Assembly: GCA_003567315.1 (NCBI GenBank)
Contig: PWZT01000066.1
Location: 1-64,000 of the forward strand
DNA from: Paracoccaceae bacterium
GTDB lineage: Bacteria; Pseudomonadota; Alphaproteobacteria; Rhodobacterales; Rhodobacteraceae
DNA: 64,000 nt
Direction of reading: 5' to 3'
Shown one piece after another: positions 1-8,879 of this stretch. Both the position numbers and the translations under genes were made by a program. The notes beneath the pieces are model-generated. The model had not been told where the DNA came from, did not search any database, and saw only the letters and a list, made by a program, of their open reading frames with translations. Every line of letters begins with the position of its first letter. The first letter of the stretch is position 1.

Positions 1-192
1 CAAAGCAACACCACCATCGCGGTGCAACCCCATGCCACCATCCTCAGGATTTATCCCGCCAGACCCATCCAATCTCAGACCCGATCCAGCTCCCAGCACC
101 TCTTCGCCGCCGGTGAACCCCATCTAGATAACACCTCAAACAAACGCAAGACCGAAAAGAATAGAAATAGCGAAAAAATCGTCGGGAAGAGG

Positions 193-927
193 CTAACGAC
201 AATAAGGTCCGTTGCGATGACGCGCGGTGTCGTAATGGAAGTGGTCTTCATGCATGCCATCAGAACCCGGCCCCAAGGTCGTGCCGAAAGTCCCGCAAGC
301 CGCGCGGTGCATCCGCCGCAAAGCCCTTGAATGCCGTGAGTTGTGCCAATCTCGCTCGACCGACATCTCGCTTCCATCGGCCAGGATGATCGCGCTGATA
401 TCGATCGCGCGCCCGCGGCCGTGTTCCGAAACGCGCGCCCCGGGACGATGGTTGCGCGTGCGGCAGACGTAATGCGCGGCGACCCGCAGCTCGCTCACAC
501 CACCGCCTCTGCGCCCCACAGCGGGACGCACGCCCCTGCGCACCCATGTATGCAGCGCCTTGGCTGTTTCGCAGTCGAGAATCGCCCCTTGCGAGAGGTC
601 CACGCCGTCAACTCGGGTCACGCGCACGGGCGCTTCCACACCGCAGCCCGCGACACTCGAGGTGATCGGAGGTATCTGCTCCCCTTCGAGCCCGCGCACG
701 CCGCAGAGCCGCCCCGAGCTTCGCGGGCCCGTGACAGAGCCCGGGGTGCGCCCCCGGAAGGATATGTTCTGAAACGGGTTGAGCCGCGACAGTAGCCCAT
801 CCTCCTGCGGCATCATATCCGATATGATCGGCAAGGCGCGCACGCCTCTGTCCGACCGCCTGTCGGAGGAACACGCTGCAACCCCCATGCCGATCACCAT
901 CACCGCAAGGATCGTAGCCTGCCGCAT
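193..927 (-). CDS. Extensin-like (DUF/PF06904-type) lipoprotein, putative zinc peptidase fold
   Basis: A lipoprotein-type signal ends in VAAC around residue 19, so the protein is probably anchored to a membrane on the periplasmic side. The C-terminal half matches the bacterial extensin-like C-terminal family. It carries S-E-H-G-x5-D (His ~169, Asp ~176) and a late H-F-H pair (~229/231), the layout of LAS-type zinc carboxypeptidases such as MepA/VanY, so a role in peptidoglycan turnover is plausible but inferred. Several cysteines could form disulfides. The start overlaps the end of tyrC. An ATG at 927 is preceded by an in-frame GTG at 930, and either may be used; the overlap suggests translational coupling to tyrC. 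Confidence 0.8.
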   Translation of the reverse strand: MRQATILAVMVIGMGVAACSSDRRSDRGVRALPIISDMMPQEDGLLSRLNPFQNISFRGRTPGSVTGPRSSGRLCGVRGLEGEQIPPITSSVAGCGVEAPVRVTRVDGVDLSQGAILDCETAKALHTWVRRGVRPAVGRRGGGVSELRVAAHYVCRTRNHRPGARVSEHGRGRAIDISAIILADGSEMSVERDWHNSRHSRALRRMHRAACGTFGTTLGPGSDGMHEDHFHYDTARHRNGPYCR

Positions 928-1853
928 CACTCTGCCCCATGTTGTCGGATGCGTCCGAAATCCGGCGCATCGGTATCTTGCCCGGCGTCGATGATACCAC
1001 GGCGAATCGCGCGTGTCCTCGTGAAATATTCATGCAGCAGCACCCCATCGCCCTGCCGAATCGCGCGTTGCAACACGAAAAGCTCTTCCGTGAAGCGCCC
1101 GAGGATTTCGAGCGTCGCCTCCTTGTTGGTGAGAAACACATCGCGCCACATGGTCGGATCGGAGGCCGCGATGCGGGTAAAGTCACGAAAGCCTGCGGCC
1201 GAATACTTGATCACCTCGCTATCAGTGACGCGGCGGAGATCATCGGCCACGCCCACCATCGTGTAGGCGATGAGATGCGGCGTGTGGCTGGTGACAGCGA
1301 GGACCAGATCATGATGCGGGGCATCCATCAGGTCGACATTCGCCCCCATACCGCGCCATAGCGCCTGCAAGCGCTGCAAGGCTGTCGGGTCGCACCCCTC
1401 CGGCGGGGTCAGGATGCACCAGCGATTGTCGAACAACTCGGCAAAGCCTGAGCGCGGGCCGGAATGCTCGGTGCCCGCCAGCGGATGGCCGGGGATGAAA
1501 TGCACCCCCTGCGGCAGATGCGGGGCGACCGCATGGATCACCGCCTGCTTGACCGAGCCCACATCCGTCACAGTCGCGCCGGGGGCAAGATGCGGGGCGA
1601 TTTCGCGCGCAACGGCCTCCATCGCACCGACCGGCACGCACAGCACAACCAGATCAGCGCCCTCCACAGCCTCGGCCGCTGTTTCGAACACTGCATCGAC
1701 CAGCGCGATCTCGCGCGCGATCTCGCGACTCTCGGCAGAGCGTGCGGTGCCGGTCATGGCACCTGCCAAACCTGCGCGCCGTATCGCGTGCGCCATCGAA
1801 GATGCAATCAGACCCAGCCCGATGAAGGCCACGCGCTGATAGAGCGCGCTCAT
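927..1853 (-). CDS. tyrC: Prephenate/arogenate dehydrogenase (TyrA/TyrC family)
   Basis: This NAD(P)-dependent dehydrogenase of about 308 residues oxidises prephenate or arogenate in tyrosine synthesis. The N-terminal Rossmann motif is G-L-G-L-I-A-S-S, near residue 10. The middle of the protein has [11 protein letters not shown], the conserved histidine-containing substrate/catalytic segment of the family, and H-T-P-H-L appears further on. The open frame extends upstream, but the ATG at 1853 overlaps the hisC stop by four bases (ATGA) and gives a normal family length, so it was chosen. hisC-tyrC pairing is common in Rhodobacterales. Which substrate is preferred, prephenate or arogenate, cannot be read from the sequence. 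Confidence 0.9.
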   Translation of the reverse strand: MSALYQRVAFIGLGLIASSMAHAIRRAGLAGAMTGTARSAESREIAREIALVDAVFETAAEAVEGADLVVLCVPVGAMEAVAREIAPHLAPGATVTDVGSVKQAVIHAVAPHLPQGVHFIPGHPLAGTEHSGPRSGFAELFDNRWCILTPPEGCDPTALQRLQALWRGMGANVDLMDAPHHDLVLAVTSHTPHLIAYTMVGVADDLRRVTDSEVIKYSAAGFRDFTRIAASDPTMWRDVFLTNKEATLEILGRFTEELFVLQRAIRQGDGVLLHEYFTRTRAIRRGIIDAGQDTDAPDFGRIRQHGAE

Positions 1854-2938
1854 CCCTGCTGCTCCATGAAAGTGCCGATGACATACGCCACCCGGCGGCA
1901 GGCGGATTCGTCTCCCACAGTGATGCGCAAGGCCTCCGGCAAGCCATAGCTTGCCACATGCCGCACGATCAGCCCATCGGCCAGGAGTGCTGCGTTGCAC
2001 GCCTCGGCCTGTGCAGCATCGCGAAACCGCGCAAGGACGAAATTCGCGTGCGAGCGGTCCGTCGCCACGCCGATCGCGTTCAGCTTTTCGGCGAGCCAGT
2101 CGCGCAGCCGTGCATTCTCGCTCAACGAACGTGAGATATGCGCCGCATCGCCAAGGGCGGCTTCGGCCACATCGAGTTGCACATTCGAGAGGTTGAACGG
2201 CCCGCGCACCCGGTTGAGCACATCGATCACATGCCCCGGCCCATAGCCCCAGCCCACGCGCAGCCCACCGAGGCCGAAGAGCTTGGAGAAGGTGCGGGTC
2301 ATCACGATATTCTCGCGCGCATCCACCAGCGCCGCGCCGCCATCATATCCTTCCGCATATTCCGCATAGGCGCCATCAAGCACCAGCAATGCTTGCGGGG
2401 GCAGCTCTTCGGCCAGACGCATGATCTCCTCAGTAGGAATCATCGTGCCGGTTGGATTGTTCGGGTTTGCGATGAACACCAGTTTGGTGCGTGGCGTCGC
2501 AGCCGCCAGTAGCGCATCGACATCCGTGGTTCGCGCCCGCTCGGGAGCGGTGACAGGCGTCGCGCCCGCTGCAAGTGCAGAGATGCGATACATCAGAAAC
2601 CCGTGCTCGCTATAGAGCACCTCATCGCCCGGCCCGGCATAAGCCTGACAGAGGAAACTGATGATCTCATCCGACCCCGCGCCACAGATGATGCGTGCAG
2701 GCTCCAGCCCGAAATGCGCTCCCAGCGCCTCGCGCAGCCCGGCATGATCGGTAGACGGATAGCGGTGCAGATCATGGCCGGCGCGCGCATAGGCCATCCG
2801 CGCCAGATCACCCGCGCCAAAGGGGTTTTCATTGGAAGAGAGCTTCACCACATCATCGCGCCCGGCGATCTTGGACGAGCCGCCCTGATAGAGTGCGATC
2901 TCCAGAATGCCGGGCTGCGGGTGAATTTGCGCGTGCAT
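1850..2938 (-). CDS. hisC: Histidinol-phosphate aminotransferase
   Basis: A PLP-dependent fold-type I aminotransferase of 362 residues. The N-terminal [10 protein letters not shown] segment is typical of HisC, ANPNNPTG is the conserved Asn-containing PLP/substrate loop, and the Schiff-base lysine lies in [12 protein letters not shown] with R-x-G-W following. In alphaproteobacteria this paralogue next to tyrC may also transaminate aromatic keto acids or prephenate, consistent with its coupling to tyrC, but this is inference. It is the first gene of the hisC-tyrC-extensin run. The start is ATG at 2938. Confidence 0.92.
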   Translation of the reverse strand: MHAQIHPQPGILEIALYQGGSSKIAGRDDVVKLSSNENPFGAGDLARMAYARAGHDLHRYPSTDHAGLREALGAHFGLEPARIICGAGSDEIISFLCQAYAGPGDEVLYSEHGFLMYRISALAAGATPVTAPERARTTDVDALLAAATPRTKLVFIANPNNPTGTMIPTEEIMRLAEELPPQALLVLDGAYAEYAEGYDGGAALVDARENIVMTRTFSKLFGLGGLRVGWGYGPGHVIDVLNRVRGPFNLSNVQLDVAEAALGDAAHISRSLSENARLRDWLAEKLNAIGVATDRSHANFVLARFRDAAQAEACNAALLADGLIVRHVASYGLPEALRITVGDESACRRVAYVIGTFMEQQG

Positions 2939-3052
2939 CTAAGGCCTCATGAACTATTCTTGCGCTTGTCTTAGCGCCCTGCTGCAAGTGAGGCCAGCGC
3001 GACAGGGCGGTTTTTTCCACGCCAATGCAGGGCGTTGCCTTTGTGCCGCGAC

Positions 3053-4054
3053 TCAGGGCTTGGGGGCGTCTTCATCCTGTTCGAACTTGCCCAAAGGCCC
3101 TGCGCGCATGAAAGTGCCTGTGTCAGTGCGGGTGCGTGTGGCCAGAACCGGGCGGTTGTCGGAAACATTGGCGCGATCTTCGCGCATCACGATATAGAGC
3201 CCGCTGGCAATGATCACGGCAGCACCGAGGATGGTGTAGAGATCCACACCTTCGCCGAAAAAAAGCGCCCCGAAAAGCACCGCCCAGACAATCTGCGAAT
3301 ACTGCATTGGCGCCACAATCGCGGCCGAGGCGCGTTTATAGGCGGCGATCACGCACAGGCTCGCGACGAGCGCGAGCACAGCCATGAGCATGAGCGCCCC
3401 CAGATCAGCGAGCGGAAGGGGCTCATAGACGAAGGGCAAGGCAAGCCCCATCAGCAGCAGATTGGCCATCATGGGATAGAGCAGAAGAACAACGCTGCGC
3501 TCCTCCGCGCCGATCTTGCGCACGATGATCGCGGCCACAGAGCCGCCAAGCGCCCCCACCAGAGCGGCAAGATGGCCGAGGCCGAGGCCGTCAAGCTCGT
3601 TCGGGCGCAGGACGATGATGACACCGATAAGGCCGGCAATGACGGCTCCGCCCCGATGGATGCCGACCGTCTCTTTCAGGATGGGCACCGCAAGCAGCGT
3701 GATCAGCAGCGGTGTGGCGAACAAGATCGCATAGACCTGCGCCAACGGCAGAACCGAGAAGGCGTAGAACACGCTCACCCCGGTGATGACAGCCGCCCCC
3801 GTTCGAAGTGCGGTCCAGCCCGGGCGACGCGGCAGGAGGTTGGCATCCGTCGCGTCGCGCATCAGCATGAACATCGCCAGCGGCAGCCCCAAGAGCACGC
3901 TGAAGAAGACGATCTGAAACGGGCTGTAGCTGCCCCCCAGCGTCTTGACGATCACATCATGGACCGAGAACAGCCCGAAGGCGGTCAGGGCCAGAAGCGG
4001 ACCTGTGAAGGCGGAATTCTGGAGACGATTGGACACGGACAGTGGGGCTCCCAA
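3053..4054 (-). CDS. DMT superfamily (EamA) permease
   Basis: A hydrophobic protein of 333 residues with about ten predicted membrane segments, arranged as two EamA repeats (N-terminal around FGLFSVHDVIVK, C-terminal around MQYSQIVWAVLFGALFFGE). That is the drug/metabolite transporter layout. About 45 residues follow the last membrane helix as a charged cytoplasmic tail. Substrates of this family are very diverse (amino acids, nucleobases, osmolytes), and the sequence gives no specific clue. It lies between hisC and ygfZ on the same strand, with gaps on both sides that allow independent transcription. Confidence 0.85.
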   Translation of the reverse strand: MGAPLSVSNRLQNSAFTGPLLALTAFGLFSVHDVIVKTLGGSYSPFQIVFFSVLLGLPLAMFMLMRDATDANLLPRRPGWTALRTGAAVITGVSVFYAFSVLPLAQVYAILFATPLLITLLAVPILKETVGIHRGGAVIAGLIGVIIVLRPNELDGLGLGHLAALVGALGGSVAAIIVRKIGAEERSVVLLLYPMMANLLLMGLALPFVYEPLPLADLGALMLMAVLALVASLCVIAAYKRASAAIVAPMQYSQIVWAVLFGALFFGEGVDLYTILGAAVIIASGLYIVMREDRANVSDNRPVLATRTRTDTGTFMRAGPLGKFEQDEDAPKP

Positions 4055-4092
4055 GGTCAGCTTCCACCGCTACCACACGCTTTCGCGCAGCT

Positions 4093-4848
4093 TCAAGCGT
4101 GTTCCTCGGATGGCTCCCAATATATGCGCGCATCGCCTGCAATCATCTCGCTCTGTGCCCGATCAAAGCGCAAAAAGGCGATCGCGCGCCCGTTTGACTG
4201 CGTGAAAATCTGGCCCACGGACTTCTGCCCTGCCGTGATTTCGCTGCCCACAGGCGTGGCGCCATCAATCGCGACTGTCGCGAAGCCTTTGCGCAGGGCG
4301 GTCTTGTGATGCATCCGGGCTGTGACTTCCTGCCCGACATAACAGCCCTTGACGAAATCGACGCCGTTCAGCCGCTCGAAACCCGCTTCCAGAATAAAGG
4401 TTTCATTCGGCACAAGCTCGACGCCACTTTCCGGGATACAATGCGCAACCCGGATCGCATCCCAATCGGTGCCGTCATCGGGAAGCGCCCTCCCGTAGAG
4501 CCGCCAGCCCAAGGCGTCGTGGCGCGGGTCGGGCACTGCGCCCTCGGGAGCGGGCACTGTGCCGCGGCTGACAGGCAACTCGATCTGCTCCAGCGTGATC
4601 GGGGCACGCAACTTGTAGAGCGAGAGGCGCTTGAGCAGGTCTTGCGCGAGGGGCTCTGCCACATCGATCAGGATGGCGCCGTCTTCCTGCGCGACCACAA
4701 AGAAATCCGCCAGATACTTGCCCTGCGGCGACAGCAACGCCGCGTAGACGATCCCGTCGCGCGCGAGTTTGCGCAGATCATTGCTGACCAGCCCCTGCAG
4801 GAATTTGTGCGGATCGTCCCCCGAGACCCGGATGATGGATCGTGCCAT
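4093..4848 (-). CDS. ygfZ: YgfZ/GcvT-like tetrahydrofolate-dependent Fe-S assembly protein
   Basis: About 251 residues resembling the folate-binding YgfZ (IBA57) family, which helps repair or assemble certain Fe-S enzymes. The diagnostic K-G-C-Y-V-G-Q-E motif with the functional cysteine is present near residue 180. The ATG at 4848 is preceded by a good ribosome binding site (GAGAGGTG). The reading frame extends further upstream without resemblance to the family, so the internal start was preferred. It sits between pirin and a DMT permease; no operon partner informs its target. Confidence 0.88.
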   Translation of the reverse strand: MARSIIRVSGDDPHKFLQGLVSNDLRKLARDGIVYAALLSPQGKYLADFFVVAQEDGAILIDVAEPLAQDLLKRLSLYKLRAPITLEQIELPVSRGTVPAPEGAVPDPRHDALGWRLYGRALPDDGTDWDAIRVAHCIPESGVELVPNETFILEAGFERLNGVDFVKGCYVGQEVTARMHHKTALRKGFATVAIDGATPVGSEITAGQKSVGQIFTQSNGRAIAFLRFDRAQSEMIAGDARIYWEPSEEHA

Positions 4849-4909
4849 GATCACCTCTCGTATCTTCCGCCGGGATATAGCTCTGTTTGCCGTCTGCGAA
4901 CAGGGGGGC

Positions 4910-5821
4910 TCAATGCGCGGCGCGAATGAAGGTGCCGTTGCGCAGATCACGGATGGCCTGCTGTATCTCGGCCTGCGTGTTCATGACAATCGGCCCATGC
5001 CACGCGACCGGTTCCTGCAACGGCGCGCCCGAGATCAGCAGAAAACGCACGCCCTCCTCTCCGGCCTGCACAGTCACCTCATCGCCGGTTCCGAAGCGGA
5101 TAAGCGTGCGATTGCCGGACATGTCGCGGATATTGACCTCCTGGCCCATCACCTCTTTTTCCAGCAGCACCCCGGAAGGCGCGGAGGCGTCGACAAACGC
5201 CCCCGATCCCGCGAAGACATAGGCGAAGGCACGGCGATAGGTGTCCACCTTGAACGTCTTGCGCACGCCGGGCGGCACGGAGATGTCAAGATATTGCGGA
5301 TCGGCCGCGATCCCGTCCACCGGACCGCGCCTGCCCCAGAACTCGCCCACGACCACGCGCACCTTGGTGCCGTCGTCATCGATGATCTCGGGAATGTCCT
5401 TGGCCTGCACGTCCTGATAGCGGGGCGCGGTCATCTTCAGACTGCCCGGCAGGTTGGCCCAGAGCTGGAAGCCGTGCATCTGCCCCGCTGCATTGCCGCG
5501 CGGCATCTCCTGATGCAGAATGCCCGAACCAGCCGTCATCCACTGCACATCGCCCGCACCCAGCGTCCCGGTATTGCCGAGGCTGTCGCCGTGATCGACC
5601 TCGCCCGCGAGCACATAGGTGATGGTCTCGATGCCTCGATGCGGATGCCATGGAAAACCGCGCATGAAATGCTCGGGCACATCATTGCGGAAATCATCAA
5701 ACAACAGGAAGGGATCGAGTTCGCTGGGATCGGTAAAACCGAAAGCCCGGTGCAGATGCACTCCGGCTCCTTCCATGGCAGGTTGTGCCTTGCGGCTCTC
5801 GATCACCGGACGAATGGACAT
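4910..5821 (-). CDS. Pirin family protein
   Basis: A bicupin of 303 residues. The metal ligands known from pirins are visible: His59 and His61 in W-H-P-H-R-G, and His103 and Glu105 in GSGILHQEMP. Bacterial pirins can have quercetinase-like activity or modulate metabolic enzymes; which applies here is unknown. The C-terminal cupin half (after about residue 170) is less conserved, as is usual. It lies 61 bases upstream of ygfZ and may be co-transcribed with it. Confidence 0.88.
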   Translation of the reverse strand: MSIRPVIESRKAQPAMEGAGVHLHRAFGFTDPSELDPFLLFDDFRNDVPEHFMRGFPWHPHRGIETITYVLAGEVDHGDSLGNTGTLGAGDVQWMTAGSGILHQEMPRGNAAGQMHGFQLWANLPGSLKMTAPRYQDVQAKDIPEIIDDDGTKVRVVVGEFWGRRGPVDGIAADPQYLDISVPPGVRKTFKVDTYRRAFAYVFAGSGAFVDASAPSGVLLEKEVMGQEVNIRDMSGNRTLIRFGTGDEVTVQAGEEGVRFLLISGAPLQEPVAWHGPIVMNTQAEIQQAIRDLRNGTFIRAAH

Positions 5822-5989
5822 GATGCGCCTCCGAGCTTGGTTCCCCGGCCATCAGATGGGCGCTATTGCAGAAAACTCAAGTCTGACGCGTCGCGGCTTC
5901 CCGTGCCGGAGCAAGCGTTGCGGCATGGCCGCACCGGCAACGGCGGAATATCAAGCGAGAAAAACATGCGAAAACTGCGTCTGGCTTCC

Positions 5990-6466
5990 TCACAGATAAT
6001 AGAACACACTCCCCAGACCAACGAGCAAAGCCGCAAAGATATAGGCGCCGTGACGCCCTGAGATCAACGACGGAAGTCTCAGGAACGCAGGACCATACCC
6101 TTTCGAGGTGAACTGCGGCCCGACTGCGCTGGCGGTCGCCATTGGATTGCCCGAGCTTGTTTGCTCGCGCAATGCCGTGGAAAATGCCGATAGCAAGTCG
6201 CCATTGAGCACGGGATCCGCGTCCACAGAGGCGCAGGATGATCCGGACCCGCGCGCGTCGGGCCTGCGGGCAGAGCGCAGCCTCGGCCATCGCGTCCAGA
6301 CTTCTCTGGGCTGTGGGCTTGGCAGGGTCAATACGACCGGGTTTGGTTTGATCCCGAGCCGCTCCTGCCTTGCGAGTAACCGCGCACTGATCTGCCTCGA
6401 TCCCATATCGAAATTACTGACCGCCACCACATGAAGCCCTGTTTGCGATTTCTGCACTGATGGCAC
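5990..6466 (-). CDS. Hypothetical protein with C-terminal membrane anchor
   Basis: An open frame of up to 158 residues, not recognised. The last 20 residues ([18 protein letters not shown]) form a convincing transmembrane helix, while the N-terminal part is low in recognisable structure and may not be translated. A shorter start at an internal Met (NPMATASAVG region) would leave about a 50-residue single-pass protein. Overlapping frames on the same strand are equally long, so coding is uncertain. It sits between pirin and the HNH gene, all on the minus strand. Confidence 0.3.
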   Translation of the reverse strand: MPSVQKSQTGLHVVAVSNFDMGSRQISARLLARQERLGIKPNPVVLTLPSPQPREVWTRWPRLRSARRPDARGSGSSCASVDADPVLNGDLLSAFSTALREQTSSGNPMATASAVGPQFTSKGYGPAFLRLPSLISGRHGAYIFAALLVGLGSVFYYL

Positions 6467-6493
6467 TATCGCTCGAAAATATTAAGAAGCGGT

Positions 6494-6808
6494 TTATCTC
6501 CCGCGCGGTCTGCGCTTGCCCGGGACTTTCGAGGCGAATTCGGGCGGACGCCGTGCAACCCATTTGATGAACCCAGCCAGTCGCGGATGCGCCTTGAGCG
6601 CCGCAATCGTGTTGTAATTGCGTGCCAACTCCGCTTCGCTCAAGGTGGCGTGGATTTCGCGATGGCATATGTGATGCAAAAGCACCACGGGACCGCCCTT
6701 GCCACCGCGCAACTTCGGCACGAGGTGATGCAGGCTCTGGGGCACGTGCGGCGGGATCGGTCGCGCACAAAGCGGGCATATGGGCCAGTCGTCAATGTTA
6801 TCTTCCAT
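6494..6808 (-). CDS. HNH nuclease family protein
   Basis: A 104-residue protein with a compact HNH/beta-beta-alpha-metal pattern: C-P-L-C at residues 11-14, then HHLVP with the catalytic-type His pair (27/28), then LLHHICHREIH. Only one CxxC zinc knuckle plus a Cys/His pair is seen. Standalone HNH proteins of this size are common in Rhodobacteraceae. They may nick DNA, but the physiological role is unknown. No partner methylase or mobile element is adjacent. The basic C-terminus (KRRPRGR) fits nucleic acid binding. Confidence 0.65.
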   Translation of the reverse strand: MEDNIDDWPICPLCARPIPPHVPQSLHHLVPKLRGGKGGPVVLLHHICHREIHATLSEAELARNYNTIAALKAHPRLAGFIKWVARRPPEFASKVPGKRRPRGR

Positions 6809-7027
6809 CGTCTCGCGGTTGACCTCGGTCGCTTATGTCGGACGCTGTAAAGCGCTTCCAATGGAACTGGAAATAGGCTGGGTGGCAAGCTGCGCCACAA
6901 GAAGCGCCGATTGCTTGGCGTCATCTTCGCTATTGTCCGCAACATCGAAAGGGTGTCTTGACCACCGGTACGATCCGGGCAATGGAACTGCGCTATCTCT
7001 TTTCAAAGGGCCAGATCGCGGGGTCAC

Positions 7028-8020
7028 ATGCAGGGTATCATCGAACTGGCCGCGGCCAATCTGCTCTCACCCATCATCTTGTTCTTCGCACTCGGTGTTG
7101 CCGCAGCGCTCGCGCGCTCGGAACTGACGATACCCGAGGCTGTCGCCAAGGGCCTGTCACTCTATCTGCTGCTCGCGATCGGCTTCAAAGGCGGAGCGAG
7201 TGTTGCGGATCACGGCATCGATACGACCCTGATCCTGACACTCTTTGCAGGGATCATGCTGTCCTTCCTGCTGCCCTTCATCGCGTTTGCACTGCTGCGC
7301 GTGATTACCGGACTGTCGACAGTCGATGCCGCGGCGGTCGCCGCGCATTATGGCTCGATCTCGATCGTCACCTATGTCACCGCCACATCGGTCCTGACCC
7401 TGGCCGGGGTCGCATTCGACGGCTACATGGTGGCCGTTGCCGCTGCGATGGAGGCGCCTGCGATCCTGTCAGCACTATGGCTGGCGGCACGAGCGGGCGG
7501 CGTGAACCGCAGCAGCGATCCCGCCATGGAATCTGGGCTGTTTCGCGAAATTCTGCTTAATGGCTCGATTGTCCTGCTGGTCGGAGCCTTCCTGATCGGT
7601 GCCGTCACTGGTGCCGAAGGGCTGGCTCAGATCGACGCTTTCATCATCGCGCCGTTTCAGGGCGTGCTGTGCCTGTTCCTTCTGGATATGGGTCTTGTCG
7701 CCGGGCGTGGTCTGCGCAATGCGAGACACCTGATCACCGTGCGGCTGCTGGCCTTCGGCGTGCTCATGCCGCTCATCGGCGCCGTCATGGGCATGGTCAC
7801 TGGTCTGTTGCTGGGCCTTTCGACCGGCAGCCTCACGCTGATGATGGTCCTTGGCGCGTCGGCCTCTTATATCGCGGTGCCCGCCGCGATGCGCGTGGCC
7901 CTGCCCGAGGCCAACCCCGCGATCTATCTGACACTTGCGCTTGGCATCACCTTCCCGTTCAATCTGACTTTGGGCATCCCGCTATACTTGGCGATTGCGC
8001 AGTTCTTTACCGGAGGCTGA
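7028..8020 (+). CDS. sbtA: SbtA-type sodium-dependent bicarbonate permease
   Basis: A polytopic membrane protein of 330 residues with about ten membrane segments, resembling the SbtA/DUF897 family that takes up bicarbonate with sodium. Small-residue-rich segments such as AAHYGSISIVTYVTA and the repeat-like VLGASASYIAVPAAMR late in the protein fit the inverted-repeat fold of this family. A hydrophilic stretch around residues 150-170 separates the two halves. It is immediately followed by an SbtB-like PII gene, the regulatory partner seen in cyanobacteria, and then by a carbonic-anhydrase-like gene, which strengthens the bicarbonate assignment. Transport itself is inferred. Confidence 0.85.
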   Translation: MQGIIELAAANLLSPIILFFALGVAAALARSELTIPEAVAKGLSLYLLLAIGFKGGASVADHGIDTTLILTLFAGIMLSFLLPFIAFALLRVITGLSTVDAAAVAAHYGSISIVTYVTATSVLTLAGVAFDGYMVAVAAAMEAPAILSALWLAARAGGVNRSSDPAMESGLFREILLNGSIVLLVGAFLIGAVTGAEGLAQIDAFIIAPFQGVLCLFLLDMGLVAGRGLRNARHLITVRLLAFGVLMPLIGAVMGMVTGLLLGLSTGSLTLMMVLGASASYIAVPAAMRVALPEANPAIYLTLALGITFPFNLTLGIPLYLAIAQFFTGG

Positions 8021-8023
8021 GTG

Positions 8024-8335
8024 ATGAAAACCTTCAAGGCAAAGCGGATCGAGATCATGATCGAAAGCGTCATGGAGCGGCGCCTGACCGATGCGCTCGC
8101 AAAGGCGGGTGTGAAAGGATACACGATCCTGCCGGTTCTTGGGGGCTCGGGGCGCGCAGGCCGGTGGAGCCGCGAGGGGCAGGTCAGCCGCGCGGCCGGG
8201 ATGGTTGCGATTGTCTGCATCCTCAAATATGACAGCGCCGAAAAGGTGCTCGACACCGTATTCGGGATCGTTGATCGCCATAATGGCGTCGTTTGTGTCA
8301 CCGAATGCGAAATTGTCAGGGCAGATCGCTTCTGA
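8024..8335 (+). CDS. SbtB-like PII-family signalling protein
   Basis: A 103-residue protein with the PII beta-alpha-beta pattern: an N-terminal strand with Lys/Ile repeats, TILPVLGGSG as the T-loop entry, and a C-terminal VCVTECEIVR strand. Next to sbtA such proteins act as SbtB, binding adenine nucleotides and gating the transporter. Start choice: CGGAGG at 8011-8016 lies 7 bases before ATG 8024, while an adjacent in-frame GTG (8021) would be only 4 away. The gap to sbtA is three bases, so coupled translation is likely. Confidence 0.82.
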   Translation: MKTFKAKRIEIMIESVMERRLTDALAKAGVKGYTILPVLGGSGRAGRWSREGQVSRAAGMVAIVCILKYDSAEKVLDTVFGIVDRHNGVVCVTECEIVRADRF

Positions 8336-8418
8336 GGGTGGCGCAAAACCCCGCCAAGAGGGTCGCGGTCAAGTCCGTCCGGCGATTGGTCCTGCTCCGA
8401 TAAAAGAGGGACACAGTG

Positions 8419-8805
8419 ATGGATCAACCCAGCCGCGCGGAAATTGCAGGTCTGCTGCAAATCTGGACCGAAACCTTGAAAACGCTCGATCCGGACAAGA
8501 TGGCCGCGCTCTATGCCGAAGACGCCGTGCTGCTGCCGACGCTTTCGAAGGAGGTCCGGCAGAGCCAGCCCGCCATCAGCGATTACTTCAGGCATTTTCT
8601 GGCGCTGAAACCGCGTGCAGAAGTGTTGCAGCAGACCATCAGAAGTTATGCGCAGGTCGCAACCAATTCGGGAATCTACAAGTTTTTCACCGAGATCGAG
8701 GGCGCAGAACATGTTGTCGTTGCGCGCTTCACCTTTGTTTACCGGCGCGATGATGATGGCTGGAAGATCGTGGATCACCACTCCTCCATGCTCCCCGACA
8801 CCTGA
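8419..8805 (+). CDS. CaMKII-AD/SgcJ-type protein, putative iota-class carbonic anhydrase
   Basis: A 128-residue alpha+beta-barrel-type protein of the CaMKII association-domain/SnoaL-like superfamily. The C-terminus holds D-H-H-S-S-M-L-P (His120, His121, Ser122, Ser123), the motif typical of iota-class carbonic anhydrases, preceded by ARFTFVY with Thr105. No signal peptide is seen, so it would be cytosolic, unlike several described bacterial iota enzymes. Position directly behind sbtA and its PII partner supports a job in converting imported bicarbonate. The alternative is an uncharacterised SgcJ/EcaC-like small-molecule enzyme. ATG 8419 follows AGAGGG at 8405-8410; an in-frame GTG at 8416 is adjacent. 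Confidence 0.65.
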   Translation: MDQPSRAEIAGLLQIWTETLKTLDPDKMAALYAEDAVLLPTLSKEVRQSQPAISDYFRHFLALKPRAEVLQQTIRSYAQVATNSGIYKFFTEIEGAEHVVVARFTFVYRRDDDGWKIVDHHSSMLPDT

Positions 8806-8819
8806 GCGCTGGAGCGCGT

Positions 8820-8837
8820 AAGAAAACCGGTTTTCTT
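8820..8837. repeat. Perfect 18-bp palindrome between CA-like gene and pepA-like gene
   Basis: AAGAAAACCGGTTTTCTT is a perfect palindrome. GCGCG (8814-8818) and CGCGC (8839-8843) extend it outward with one mismatched pair. It lies 14 bases after the carbonic-anhydrase-like stop. It could fold in RNA as a terminator-like hairpin or bind a dimeric regulator; no T-tract follows. Confidence 0.6.
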
Positions 8838-8879
8838 CCGCGCGCATCTGGCTAGGGTGCGGCAAGTCAAGAGAGGATC

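Noticed and set aside
6494-6808. HNH gene as part of a homing or group I intron element
   Set aside because: It is free-standing, no intron core or split gene surrounds it, and its neighbours are intact.
8820-8837. Interpretation of the palindrome as a restriction or phage attachment site
   Set aside because: No integrase, tRNA or phage gene is near, and no second copy is seen in the window.
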